A stretch of 64,000 nt of DNA, from positions 62,001 to 126,000 of the forward strand of contig RSEH01000078.1 of assembly GCA_006503475.1 (NCBI GenBank), written 5' to 3'. The notes under the pieces are model-generated. The model saw only the letters and a list, made by a program, of their open reading frames with translations, searched no databases and was not told where the DNA came from. Shown here in pieces: positions 27,406 to 38,322 of this stretch. The stretch is from Stentor roeselii. Taxonomy: Eukaryota > Ciliophora > Heterotrichea > Heterotrichida > Stentoridae. The number at the start of each line of letters is the position of its first letter. Position 1 is the stretch's first letter. The position numbers were made by a program, and so were the translations under genes.

Positions 27406-28032
27406 TTAATCATTAAAAAAATTTTCTTTCGAAACATCTTCAACAAATCCAGGAACAACCCCAGGCCTATCTTTCTTATTAGCAACAACCCTAAGCCCCT
27501 TTCTCTGAGGCACTTCTTTATTGCTTTGAACAAAAATTTTATTCTCGATGATTCCCTTGAGATTAGGAGTATAACTTGTGAATTGCAAAATATTATTACC
27601 TGACACGATCGCAATTTCTTCGTTTTTCTTTTGGATCTCAGTTCTGGTCCTGCTTTGAAGCCACTTCGGCGTGCCGAGTGAGATTTTAGGTGTAAAAGAA
27701 TAGTCGACTTCTAACGATTTTCTTATTTTTTCTTTTTTTAGTTCCAGTTCTTCTGCTTTTTTAAAAAGTCTTTCGCCGATATCAACGGGGGAGTCGACAG
27801 AAGCAGGCCGTACAGACCTAGGTCGTTTAATCCTGCTATCCGATGCTTCTTTTAGTATTTTCGAATGATGGGGGGACAAGTTGATCGAGATATGTTTCGG
27901 AATTCGTGAATGTCTAGTTTTCGCTTTAGATTTAATTGTTTTCCACAAATAAAACGCTTTACATTTCCTTTTTCTCCAAAACCCCCTGAGCAAGGCAAGG
28001 AGATATTTAAGACATAGTTCTTTAAACTTCAT
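27406..28032 (-). CDS. Hypothetical basic protein with YSFTP motif, paralogue of the first gene
   Basis: 208 residues, ATG at 28032. It shares with the gene at the left window edge a block at about 95-165: L-F-K-K-A-E-E-L-E, RKSLEVDYSFTPKI, PKWLQSRTRTE and NEEIAIVSGNNIL. Both also have an N-terminal helical segment with an aromatic-Trp pair (KCKAFYLWKTI). Complete here, so it gives the family's full length. Family unknown to me; the two copies are about 27 kb apart in opposite orientation. It lies 40 bp downstream of the XMAP215-type gene. Confidence 0.75.
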   Translation of the reverse strand: MKFKELCLKYLLALLRGFWRKRKCKAFYLWKTIKSKAKTRHSRIPKHISINLSPHHSKILKEASDSRIKRPRSVRPASVDSPVDIGERLFKKAEELELKKEKIRKSLEVDYSFTPKISLGTPKWLQSRTRTEIQKKNEEIAIVSGNNILQFTSYTPNLKGIIENKIFVQSNKEVPQRKGLRVVANKKDRPGVVPGFVEDVSKENFFND

Positions 28033-28072
28033 ATTAACGATTATTTCATCTTTAAGACTATCATAATTCTAC

Positions 28073-31000
28073 TCATTTACCCTTTGTAAAGTCCAAATTT
28101 CCTTCTCCAGCAAGTCCAAGTCGTTGTTTAATCATCGCGATTCGATTTTGCATTTCAGAAGGATTAAAACTGCTATTTTGAGGCTTTTTCGTGCGAAACT
28201 CTCGAACATCTGCAATGATTTTTTCCTTAAAAGCTCCAGGATAGATCGAAAGGATTTCATAAGGGTCGATTTCAGGGTGGTTTTCCATGAAATTCGAAAG
28301 TTCACGAACACCCATGCTGTAAGTCTCAGAAGAAGCCAGCATGTCCAACAGTTCTTTGTAGTTATCAGGGGAAAACGAAGACATCGTCTTGATTGTCACT
28401 GAAGACGACACTGAAGGCGCTACAGTCGCGTTGGCTTTCAAGCAGATTTCAATCCACTCTGAAAACAACCCGTTGTCATCAACTTGCTGGGTAAAAAAAT
28501 GGTACTCCTGCAAAATGTCTTCTCCAAAGGTCTTTACTAGTTCATTTACAATCGTTTTAATTGCTTTTGTACCCATTTCTTCAGTAGGCTCCAGGGAAAG
28601 ATAAGAAAACATCGCTGAAAATAACTGGGGGACCTTTAAAGATGTTCTTGAAGTGCTGATGTTTCTAGCAACTTTTAAAACACATTTGATTAACACGCTG
28701 TTCATTTTACCTGACGAGTGAAACTTGTAAATTTGCATAAGTTTCAAAATACTACTGAGCATCGAGTTGATTTCAACGATTTCTAGCAATTTCAAAACAC
28801 TTTGATTGACGATTTTAGTGAAACCTTCAGTTTCACCTTCACTTTGCTGGCCTTCATCAAAAGACAAGACTTTCAGTAGTTCTTCCAACAAATGAAAAGA
28901 ATCAACAGGTCCAAGTTGTTTAGTCCAAGTTTCACAAGCACAGAGTTTAAAGACCAACCTGAAAAAAAGTGAAGGATATTCAGGAACTTCCTTAGAAATA
29001 AGCGAAACTCTGCTAAACATGCAAACAACAGCGAAACAAACAGTTTTTGCATGAAATTTTATCTCAAGTTTGGAAGACTCAGGACTTTCCAAAACGTTTT
29101 CAAAGGACTCAAAAGTTGCCAGCTGTGAATTAGGGTCTAAGTTGAGAAGACCTGCGAGAAGCAGTGAAAAGTCAGACCTTTTTGTATCAGGCAACTCGAG
29201 TTCTTCGACGATGACTTCTGAAGATGAGACCTTCTCTTCACTCGGGTCGAGTTTTGGAGAAGGGACCCGGGCTGACCTCGGAGGTCGTTCATTTGAAGGA
29301 TCTCTTGATTTAGGTGTAAATCTTTCTCCAGAAGCGACTCGTCCAAGAGTTTCACGAGGACTGAGCTGTTTTCTATCAGAATCAGCGAGTTTTCCTAAGT
29401 CTTTTTCAATACTAAAGATTTTTTCAGCTACTTTTCCCATGTCTACTTTTCCTTTAACGGTACTTTTCACGACTTTCAAGCTTTTATCAGTGACTCCGTC
29501 GGAAAGCTGGTTTTTTGGGTGGAACTTTTTGCTTTCTCCTAATTTTAAAGTGCTTGAAAGACCGGCTTTGCTGTCTTCGGCGAATTTTGGAGTTTCGACT
29601 TTGCCTTTGATGATCGGGTCGATGCTTTTTCTGGGTTCAGGTTTTTTGTCGATGCTTTTCTTGACACTTAAGTTTTTCTTGTTTTCCTCGGGTTTTTCGG
29701 TTTTTTCTTTTACTTTAAATCGCTGTTCTAGAATACCTTTTGCTTTTTCTGGAAGGTCACCGATTAAACCCCAGGTTTTATCACCGCAAAATTTGAAGAT
29801 CTCTGCCATTGTGTTTACTGCTGCTGCTCTTACGTTGTTGTCTGCGGAGTTTACTTGCTTTGAGATCACTTTTACGTCTTTTGGTTGAAAAACTGACTCA
29901 CCGAAGTCTTTGATTAGACTTCCCACTTCTTCTATGCACTCGACTTTGCTTCGGGCGTTTTTCGAGTTAAGGCCATTTAAGACAATAGCAAATACCTTAT
30001 CAGGTGAAAAAATCTTACAAAAGGAATGTATAATATTTCTAATAAGCACTCGAAAAACCACATTATTCTGTCCAGACTTATCACACAAAACCGGCAAAAT
30101 CAAGTTCGCTTCCGTATCAGTAACATTATATTCAAGACTTTCCAGTTTGGTAACAATAAGTAAGTCAAGTTCAAGTACCGCCTTATAAATCTGAGTATTG
30201 CTGCTAATAATCAATTCAATCCAGGACCATTTAAAGACCAAGTCAAAGTAATCCAAAAGGTTCAAATCTCCCGATTCAATAATGCTAGTCAAATGACCAG
30301 CGGCTTCAGCCTGTTTCTTAAAGTCCTCATTAAACAGCAAGTTTCCAAGGTCAGGAGAACACGCAGCACGAATCTGTTCTTTCAACTTGTCAAGATAATC
30401 CGGGCGAATCTCTTCCACGCTCCACTTGTAACGAGAGTCAAAGTCCAGACGTTTTTCCTTCTCGCCAACGTTCGTGATTCGAATGTCCAGTGCTTCTTTT
30501 TTGTTTCTTGATGTTTTTACCTCGTGATCGGCAACTATCTTCGTTGTTCCTGCACGTTTTATTGGCTTCTTGTCTTTATTTCCTGATGAAGGAATTGAAA
30601 CGGGCTCTGATGGTTTTTTTTCGTTTTTTTCAGGCTCTTGACGGTATTTCTCGAATATCGGCTTTAAGGTGTTTAGAACTGCTGGCTTCATGTCTTGTAA
30701 AAATGAGGAAAATGTCTCGAAACCTGATAGGTTTTGAACTTCTGAGAATAAATTTTCTGCAGCGTTTCGGATGTTTGCGGTTCGGTCTTGAAGACATTGT
30801 AAGATACCTGGAGCTAACTGTTTTAGGTCGGATTTTGGAAAGGAGTCTTTGTGGGCTAGAAGCCAGTTTAATAGCTCGGTTCGAAGCTCTGCATTGTCTT
30901 GGACTAAGGGGGGACCTGCGTTGTTTATTATTGAGTCTGGACCTGTTTCTTGTGCCCACCTATCAATAGCAACTAATGCATCTTGCCTCAACAAGCTTTG

Positions 31001-34000
31001 CTTATCTCCAAGATTCGCAAGTAGTCCAGGAACAATACTCCTGCTATAAAATCCAATCTCCTGTCCCATACTTTCAACCAACTTGCAGACCAAAGTAAGA
31101 GTTGACCTTACAATAGACTTATTGGAATCTTCTAATTTTGCCTTAAGCGACTTAAACATATCCTCAAGTCCAGTAATCAAAACCCTTTTACCATTTTTCT
31201 CTAAAATCCCTTCAATATCATCAAGTCCCTCTTTCCTGACTTTCCAGTTCCCATCAGTGAGTTTGGCGAGTATCTCATCAGTAACAAGTGCAGAAATATT
31301 CACTCTAGGAATAGAAGCTTCCAGAAGTTTTTTCGGGTCGTACTTAACTTCTTCTTCTTCGCCTCTCACTTGTCGAAAGCTGGTTTTTGTCAGTTTTTCA
31401 GTCCTGTTCAGTTCTTCTTGAATACTTTTCAAAGTTGCTTCTTTTATGTCTTTTAACTGAGGAATAAGTGCTTCGCCAATAAAACTATAAATCGTGCATA
31501 AAAGACTTGTAGAGCCTTTTTTTATCACTGGATTCGCCTGACCCAAGCCTGCTTTACACAGATCGAGCAGGTCTTTCATTACAAGCCGGTGAAGACCGAA
31601 CTCAACAAGGATACGGCTGAGGATTGTGCAACATTCAGCGAAAAGTTTAGGCTTTGAGCAGTCTGAAGTCGATTTCAAGATGTGGGTCACTATGAACTTC
31701 GGAGTTGCTGACTCTGAAAAGGTCAAAAGGCACAGAATGTATGGCTCGGTTAGTTTTCCGTCGGCGAGTTTCTCGATTGCTGCTGGGGATAACACCACGT
31801 AACAGGATTTTCGGTTTATTTCAGTCACTTCTCCTATGAAGGTTAGCAGGTCGAGGGCCGACTTGTTTACTGCCATGTTGTTTTCTTTGAAGTCTTTTAA
31901 ACAGGTCTTTACCAGACGAAATACATTTTCATGCATATCAGGTAGCAAATTCTTTGACGACTTAACCCAATCAAACAACCTCTGCAAGCCATCCTGTTTA
32001 TCCTTCCAACTCGTTTCTTTTAACTTTTCAATAGTCCCATTCGGCAATCTCTCAGCCAGCACAGATTCCGCATCTTCCGGAGTGACTAAAGCATTAAAAT
32101 CCTCATCATCAGGATTTTTTTTCTTTTTCACCACATTTTTTTTATCATTTTTCGTTTTATCCTCAACTTTTTTTTCATTCACAATTTTCTGAACTTTTTC
32201 TTCTTCTTTAACTTCAACCTTAAAATTTTTCTCAACTTTTTCAGGTTCCATTTTTTTTTCTTCAGTTTGATCCTCATTAGCAAGTTCTTGCAACTTTTTC
32301 ATCTTAGGCTGAGGAAAGTCTTTAATAACTGAATTTATTTGTTCAGGAAATCTTTTTCTAAGCAGATAAAGAAGTTTAAAACTTTCATTTCTGATACTCG
32401 CAGTACTATCATCCGTGATTTTTTTAACCATCTGCGCAATTTCCTTTGCAGGTCTCGCAAGTTGTTCATTCGGTTGACTTTCAGCGACTTTCTGAAGCCA
32501 AAGCAACAAGTTGGTCTTTTGCGCATTTGCCTTGTCTTCAAGAGCCTCTTCCAGTTCAATCAAAAGACTATCCAAAGAAAGTGAAAAGAGAAGATTATCA
32601 AGTCCTGTAAAGACTTCTTGAACAATCAAAGTTTTTTTTTCCTTAAGTTTTCCTAAAAAGACTGAAAAAAACTGCCGACTGTGAATTTCAAAAGACTTTC
32701 TCAGACCTTTCGAGAGAAGACCGACTAGTTTCAAAGCTTGAACCATGACATTCACATTGTTGTCATTGATGAGTTTCTTGCAGAGATCGACTAAAGCTCC
32801 TGGATTTTTATCTGCAAGTTTCGGGTAATTCGCTTCCAAGCAAACCAAATCAAGAGCAGCTTTTTTATCAGCCCATTTTTCCATTTCCAGCACTTTATCC
32901 ACCCAGTCTTGATTAAACTTAGCGAAAATATCTCTGGGCTCAGCCAATTCAAACACATCTAAACTTGTGACCTTTTCCTTTCCTTTACACTTTAAAAACC
33001 TTGCAGGACTAGGAGTGTCTTTAATTTCTTCAAAAGCTTTTTGCAGTTCAACTTGAACAGGTTTCTTAAGATTCTGCAAAGAAGCTAAAACGAGTTCTCG
33101 GACCCATCGATAAAGTTCTTTTAAAAATCCAAGAGATTCAGTACGAAGACCTGCGTTGGACCCAGCAGCGAATTTTTCAATGAAAGGAAGAAAAGTTTTG
33201 AACTGAACAACCCTGACTCCAAATTGACTGATCAAAGAAGTACTGAAAGAAACTCCTGCTGTTTGGACCTTCGGCACCTTGTTCTCAAGACAAGCAGTGA
33301 CCCCCTGGGTGAAGCTTTGGACATCAGCAGGTTGAATCTCGTAAAAATCCAAAAGTAAAGTCAATGAGCAAGTCCTTAAATTCTGCTTTGTGCTAGTTAA
33401 GACCTTTTCAATAATCACTTTCACAAAATCTTCAGTTTGCATTAAAAGCATCTCTGGAGCTTTTTCTAAAAAAGTCTTAAAAATATCTAAAGACTTTTCC
33501 TGAACTGACGGGTGCGCATCTGATAGAAGCTTGGGTAAAAAAGTACTGAAAGACCGGAAGGCTGAAGGTTCTGTTTTTATCTGAAGAAAAATATCATCTG
33601 CTGCTTTTGATCGAGTTTTCCATGATTTTGACTCGAGACGCTTTTCAATTGGGCCTGAGTCTTCTTCGCCAGCTTCTTCGGGGGTCTCGTCTGGGTCTGG
33701 CACGTCTGAAGCCGCTTTGGATGAAAAGGGCCTTTCGTTGCGAGGCGCTCCTGATGGGAATTCTTCGAAGTTGCAACGTTTCGAACCCCCGAGCGGCCGG
33801 TCTTCGCGAGAAACTGCGCCTGATGGGTACTCGTCGAAGTTGCAACGGTTTGAACCTCCCAAAGGTCTCTCGTTTCGTGATGAGGGTGGATCTGATGGGA
33901 ACTCTTCAAAGTTGCAACGCTTTGTTCCTCCTAATGGACGGTCTTCTCGCGGGTTTATTGAAGGCTCTGATGGAAAGTCTTCGAAGTCGCAACGCTTCGT

Positions 34001-34030
34001 ACCTCCTAAGGGTCGATCTTCTCCTTGCAT
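28073..34030 (-). CDS. XMAP215/ch-TOG/Dis1-family microtubule polymerase
   Basis: 1985 residues, matching the roughly 2000-residue length of animal ch-TOG. Five TOG (HEAT-array) domains are visible: about 128-350 (ESKSWKTRSKAADDIF), 370-590, 660-900 (LKETSWKDKQDGLQRLFDW), 935-1180 (LTDGNWKVRKEGLDDIEGIL) and 1235-1490. They are joined by Lys-rich linkers (about 595-655, 1175-1215, 1490-1620), and a C-terminal helical domain follows (about 1640-1960). TOG domains bind tubulin and drive microtubule growth; the linkers bind the lattice. Unusual is the N-terminus before TOG1, which holds four tandem copies of a R-P-L-G-G...R-C-N-F-E-E-F-P-S motif not known to me in the family. The frame is uninterrupted. 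Confidence 0.92.
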   Translation of the reverse strand: MQGEDRPLGGTKRCDFEDFPSEPSINPREDRPLGGTKRCNFEEFPSDPPSSRNERPLGGSNRCNFDEYPSGAVSREDRPLGGSKRCNFEEFPSGAPRNERPFSSKAASDVPDPDETPEEAGEEDSGPIEKRLESKSWKTRSKAADDIFLQIKTEPSAFRSFSTFLPKLLSDAHPSVQEKSLDIFKTFLEKAPEMLLMQTEDFVKVIIEKVLTSTKQNLRTCSLTLLLDFYEIQPADVQSFTQGVTACLENKVPKVQTAGVSFSTSLISQFGVRVVQFKTFLPFIEKFAAGSNAGLRTESLGFLKELYRWVRELVLASLQNLKKPVQVELQKAFEEIKDTPSPARFLKCKGKEKVTSLDVFELAEPRDIFAKFNQDWVDKVLEMEKWADKKAALDLVCLEANYPKLADKNPGALVDLCKKLINDNNVNVMVQALKLVGLLSKGLRKSFEIHSRQFFSVFLGKLKEKKTLIVQEVFTGLDNLLFSLSLDSLLIELEEALEDKANAQKTNLLLWLQKVAESQPNEQLARPAKEIAQMVKKITDDSTASIRNESFKLLYLLRKRFPEQINSVIKDFPQPKMKKLQELANEDQTEEKKMEPEKVEKNFKVEVKEEEKVQKIVNEKKVEDKTKNDKKNVVKKKKNPDDEDFNALVTPEDAESVLAERLPNGTIEKLKETSWKDKQDGLQRLFDWVKSSKNLLPDMHENVFRLVKTCLKDFKENNMAVNKSALDLLTFIGEVTEINRKSCYVVLSPAAIEKLADGKLTEPYILCLLTFSESATPKFIVTHILKSTSDCSKPKLFAECCTILSRILVEFGLHRLVMKDLLDLCKAGLGQANPVIKKGSTSLLCTIYSFIGEALIPQLKDIKEATLKSIQEELNRTEKLTKTSFRQVRGEEEEVKYDPKKLLEASIPRVNISALVTDEILAKLTDGNWKVRKEGLDDIEGILEKNGKRVLITGLEDMFKSLKAKLEDSNKSIVRSTLTLVCKLVESMGQEIGFYSRSIVPGLLANLGDKQSLLRQDALVAIDRWAQETGPDSIINNAGPPLVQDNAELRTELLNWLLAHKDSFPKSDLKQLAPGILQCLQDRTANIRNAAENLFSEVQNLSGFETFSSFLQDMKPAVLNTLKPIFEKYRQEPEKNEKKPSEPVSIPSSGNKDKKPIKRAGTTKIVADHEVKTSRNKKEALDIRITNVGEKEKRLDFDSRYKWSVEEIRPDYLDKLKEQIRAACSPDLGNLLFNEDFKKQAEAAGHLTSIIESGDLNLLDYFDLVFKWSWIELIISSNTQIYKAVLELDLLIVTKLESLEYNVTDTEANLILPVLCDKSGQNNVVFRVLIRNIIHSFCKIFSPDKVFAIVLNGLNSKNARSKVECIEEVGSLIKDFGESVFQPKDVKVISKQVNSADNNVRAAAVNTMAEIFKFCGDKTWGLIGDLPEKAKGILEQRFKVKEKTEKPEENKKNLSVKKSIDKKPEPRKSIDPIIKGKVETPKFAEDSKAGLSSTLKLGESKKFHPKNQLSDGVTDKSLKVVKSTVKGKVDMGKVAEKIFSIEKDLGKLADSDRKQLSPRETLGRVASGERFTPKSRDPSNERPPRSARVPSPKLDPSEEKVSSSEVIVEELELPDTKRSDFSLLLAGLLNLDPNSQLATFESFENVLESPESSKLEIKFHAKTVCFAVVCMFSRVSLISKEVPEYPSLFFRLVFKLCACETWTKQLGPVDSFHLLEELLKVLSFDEGQQSEGETEGFTKIVNQSVLKLLEIVEINSMLSSILKLMQIYKFHSSGKMNSVLIKCVLKVARNISTSRTSLKVPQLFSAMFSYLSLEPTEEMGTKAIKTIVNELVKTFGEDILQEYHFFTQQVDDNGLFSEWIEICLKANATVAPSVSSSVTIKTMSSFSPDNYKELLDMLASSETYSMGVRELSNFMENHPEIDPYEILSIYPGAFKEKIIADVREFRTKKPQNSSFNPSEMQNRIAMIKQRLGLAGEGNLDFTKGK
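33720..34021 (-). repeat. Tandem 23-25-residue coding repeat at N-terminus of the TOG protein
   Basis: Four copies begin at residues 4, 29, 53 and 76. The consensus is (E/N)(D/E)RPLGG(T/S)(K/N)RC(N/D)F(E/D)(E/D)(F/Y)PS, followed by a variable Pro/Ser/Arg spacer. A fifth, decayed start (NERPFSSK) is at residue 98. The repeat is also visible at DNA level, but with many synonymous differences. Confidence 0.92.
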
Positions 34031-37000
34031 TTAATATTGATGATTAAATTTTCAGAGTTTGGGAATTTTGAAGGGTTTGGAAATTTTAGGGATTTGGATT
34101 TTAGATTTTTTTTTTGGAATTTGTAGGATTTTTTGGAAGTTTAGGATGATTTGGGATGAATTTAAGGTTTAGAGATGGGTTTAGGATTTTAAGATTTTTT
34201 TGGTTTTTTGATTGGAATTTAATTATTTTGATATTTGATTAGTGATTATTCCTGTTAAACAATTTATTTCAATTACAGAATTTGTATCTTGCAACTGAAA
34301 TTTCTGGAATTATCCTTTCAAATATTGCAGTTTAGTCAAATTTTAAACTATGTCATAATTTTGGCAGGCGGTAAGTGATTGATTTAATATCTGTATCAAA
34401 CAAGGTTTGCTTTGATTTGAATCCAGGCTCTTTTTGACTTTTAAATCTAAACGATTATAAATTATTTTTAAAATTTCTTTTATGAATCAATATTCTATTG
34501 GATTACATGAATTTTTTGCATTCTTTTATGTTTATAAATCAATGCTTCTTTAATATATGGATACTCATGAATCATAATTATATAAATAGCAGCTCTATAT
34601 ACTTCATCCCTGCAGATCCTTATTAAATGATGCCAGAGGATATTTGTATTCATGAATATAAAATAATTATTCATACTAAAACAAGCTGCACTAGGAAGTA
34701 CTTTTTTATACGAGTATTTACTGTTAGTATTGCTAAGAGTCTTCTAAATTTTTGCCTTCACTGAAAAATTAGAGTAATTGATCATTTAATATTGGCTTTT
34801 AATTAGTTGGTAAAATTCAATGAAGTGGATGGACCATGATGAAAAATTCAAGAATTTCAGGTTTTCAAGAGACTTGAACAAAATATTTCCAGTCATTGAG
34901 TTTGATGATTATTAAAAATTAGCATATTATTTTTGTGAATGGCTCCAGTAAAGTTTCAGAAAAGTAAATAAATTTTTGGATAACTGGGTAATTTTTCATA
35001 GTTTTCTTTATTTCATTCGGAAAATACTAGAATAATTTCTATTTTTTATGGTTTTTAAGCTTTTCAAAAGACTCAATTTAAAATAAAAAACACATAAAAT
35101 TTTAAAAAATTTCAGAAAATCTAGGTCTTAATGTTTTTATTTGTTCTTTGATAGAATAATAACTTCATTTACTCATTTATATACTTGAACTATCTTTTAT
35201 GAATTAGAAACTTATCGAATCAGAAAATTTATTTTAAAAGACTTTGATCAGCATTGAAATCGTTTTCTTTCGCAAGTATAATTATTAATTCTTTTGATAA
35301 ATTACTAGCTCATCTCAATTATATTCCTAAGAGTTATAAGCATAAAACCTTATTATAGATTTGTTTCAAAACTATAATTGAGCAAATTTTCTATGTTTTT
35401 CTTCAAGATTACATATAAAATCCATTTATTCATGTCTTTCAAACAAATCGCTTTCCTACCTTACTGAAAATGATTTTATTCCCTAAAGTTTACTAATTGA
35501 ATGAATTTGTTTTCAGGCCTTCAATTAAAATACTAAGTAGCTACTGAGGTTGATTTTTAGGCATATTTGTCCTTAGATCAAGTAACTAGTTATTCCAATT
35601 GAGAGTAATCGCACTTTTCAAAAGTAGAGATTTGAAAATTTGGTTAACCGTAATTCAATATAGAGTAATCAGTAATTCAGGTGCTTAATACTGCGAGTCA
35701 AGTTCATTTCAAATAATTAAATCTTGAAATAATTTCAAAATTTGAATTTTAACGAAATCAGTCCTTTAGGTGAATATTTCAAGCCTTATCTTGCTTACCC
35801 AGAGCTCATCAAAATTATTTATTGCTTGAAAAAGTTGCAAGAAACAATCCTTCATCACTTGAGATAGCCAATCCTGTGAATTAATTTAAAAATAATGGAA
35901 GTAGTTAAACTTTCATACTAATCCAATATCTAAGTAAAGGGAAAAGTTTCATGAGGGATAATTTATGAGTATCTATCTCTAAATTATTTAATGAAACCCA
36001 ATTACGATTCAAATAAGTAAAATCATTCAATAACCTTTTTTCAATATTTAAATGATGATCACCCTTTGAATGTTTAACTTATAAATTAACATGTTACTTC
36101 ATTATGTTTTAATTCCCAAGTGATAAAACTGACGTTCACACATTTTCTGGTTGAATTAGTTTACCAGCAGCAGAGTATTCAATATTTATTCTTAAATTTG
36201 CTATTCAAAAGTAAGATTGTTGTTAAGATTGGTTTAGTTATTCCTTTATCGCATTATTCCTAGAATTAACTCCATCAATAACTTTAAACTGCAAGATTCA
36301 TCGATAAAAACTATTTTATTATTAAATCTTTAAGGCTTTCCTTAAAACATTGATGCTTGATTTTTCATGTTCGCTTTATCTTAGAGTTTATTTATTTAAA
36401 GTCTAGATACAAACCCTTTAAAATAAATGCTAACCTTGAAGTAAATATTGTTTAACATATAAAAAAAGTCATTTAAACCTTTGGTTTTCCATTAAAAACC
36501 TCATCAATTTAACTCTAAGTAATAAAAAAGCAGTCTTGTTAAAAATTTCAGAAAGAATTTCTAATAATTTCTTATCCAAATTATTTTCGAACAAGATAAT
36601 TACAGAATTCTTCTAAATTCTTTTACTGAAGGAAAAAAATATATTTTTCAAGTCAAAGAGAAATAGGGCACTGCTCACTTTGAAACAGTAAAAGGCTAAA
36701 ATTTATAGAGTTGCTCAATTAACCTTAAAAAATCAGAGATGCTTTAGTCTAGGTTCAATAATCAGAAATGCATCTTCAAAAAGAGCTCGCAATTTATAGT
36801 TCAATATTTTCCAAACACAGAAAAAATTAGGCAAAATAATATAATATAATATATTCAAGCACTTCTTTTCTAAGATCATAAATTAACATTTTTAAATCAA
36901 TTCTGTAAAAAATATTATGCGCATGTACAAATAATTAAATTCATTTAGATAAAGAAAGAATTTTAATTTATAAAAAAGTGGCATTCACTAAAATTTGTGG

Positions 37001-37475
37001 TTTCAAGAAGTTACTTTTAAAAGTATATAAAATTAGATAAGATGCTTTAAATTAATAAATTTATAATTTGAAATTAATATCAAAAACTTTCACTATGATA
37101 AAACCCTAAAAATAAAGAACCTTCAAAAGTGGTTATACTTAGTTGAGTAAATTAATAAATTTAAATCAAACCTTTTTAATAAGTATAAAATTTAGTTTAA
37201 AAACAATCAACATTCCTGAAAGTAATGAAATAAAGACCTTCCATTCCAAACAACTTCAAAACAATATCAAACATTAAAATTCACCGATTTTCCCAGCCTT
37301 CCCAAAAAATTCCAGAACCTGCATAAACCCTCTCCAACCCCTTCAAAAAAAAAAATCCATTCTCCCAACAACCAACTTCCAAAAAGTCCTTAAAATAATA
37401 AAATCGCTAGAATCCACGACTTATCTTTTGCACAAACAAATCAAAATATAATTTAATACGTAACGCCAATATAAT
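34031..37475. other. 3.4-kb gene-poor region
   Basis: No supported gene, tRNA or repeat was found. The first about 200 bases are G/T-rich and the last about 300 A/C-rich on the plus strand, as in the upstream flanks of other genes here. The interior is AT-rich without strong strand skew and dense in stops in all frames. It separates two divergent genes (XMAP215-type and RING). Confidence 0.7.
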
Positions 37476-38312
37476 ATGTCAAATCTCCACAGGTCTTTAT
37501 CAGGTCTAACCCTTCGCACTCCAAACCAAGACATTCACCTGTCAGCCTTATTCACCATATCCGAGTACTTCATCTCCACCCTCGACATAGACTACATCGG
37601 AAGCCTGAGCAATTTCCAAGACTTTAAACTATTAAACCTGTCAAATCACATAACAGGCCACATCCAAGAACTAGACGATAACAAGCTAGACCTTCAATTC
37701 TCTCAATCATCCTTCAGCCAGCTAATCTGTTCATCAAAGGAAGACTTCTTTTCCTCAATCTTCGTGATAGTTCCAAGAGCAAACCCTTTTTTACCATCAT
37801 CAAAATTCAAATTTTCTCATATCCTTCTCAGATTTTCATTTGAAGAACTTCTTGGAAGTCGCTCTGAAGACCTGGTGATTCACATCGACAACATCAAAAA
37901 TTCAATTAAAAAAATTCAGCTTAAAAACGCTCAGTTGTTTAAAAATATTTCTAATCTTGAAGCTGAAAAATTAAAACTGACTGAAGAAAAAAGTCAAAAT
38001 GAAGCTCTTAACTCTGTTCTTTTAAATGAATTTTCAGCGATTCGACAGAAAATTGTTAAACTTTACAAAGAATTTGAAAGACTTCAAAGGGAAGAAGAAA
38101 AATGTGGCGTCGGGCTTAGGTGTGTCTTGTGTGAAAACAATTTAAAGTCGGTGGTTTTCTTGCCTTGTGGACATTTGATTGTTTGTGAAGAGTGCTTGAC
38201 TCAGAACTTGAAGACTGAGCCGAATGTTGTACTTGAGAGAAGAAGAAAGTGTCTTTATTGTCATAGTTGTAAACTCAAAGTAAAGGAAACTCGTCTCGTT
38301 CTTTTTAAATAA
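37476..38312 (+). CDS. Protein with coiled coil and C-terminal RING finger
   Basis: 278 residues. The N-terminal 135 residues are an unrecognised mixed domain. A coiled coil (about 140-215; NLEAEKLKLTEEKSQNEAL) comes next. A C-terminal RING of the IAP/MULAN type closes the protein: CVLCENNLKSVVFLPCGHLIVCEECL, then C-x-x-C in CLYCHSCKLKV. The spacing between the second and final Cys pairs is longer than usual because of an insert (NLKTEPNVVLERRR). Probable E3 ubiquitin ligase by family. Its stop lies 10 bp from the convergent B-box gene's stop. Confidence 0.85.
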   Translation: MSNLHRSLSGLTLRTPNQDIHLSALFTISEYFISTLDIDYIGSLSNFQDFKLLNLSNHITGHIQELDDNKLDLQFSQSSFSQLICSSKEDFFSSIFVIVPRANPFLPSSKFKFSHILLRFSFEELLGSRSEDLVIHIDNIKNSIKKIQLKNAQLFKNISNLEAEKLKLTEEKSQNEALNSVLLNEFSAIRQKIVKLYKEFERLQREEEKCGVGLRCVLCENNLKSVVFLPCGHLIVCEECLTQNLKTEPNVVLERRRKCLYCHSCKLKVKETRLVLFK

Positions 38313-38322
38313 ATACTTAAAA

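Noticed and set aside
29070-29888. Long plus-strand open frame (272 codons) inside the TOG gene
   Set aside because: It is antisense to a clear TOG-family protein, is Ser/Phe-rich low-complexity, and has no independent support.
33577-34047. Several overlapping frames on both strands at the TOG gene's 5' end
   Set aside because: They are shadows of the tandem coding repeat, which keeps alternative frames open.
34355-34440. tRNA-like TTTGAATCC segment in the gene-poor island
   Set aside because: No matching D- and anticodon arms or paired acceptor stem could be found.
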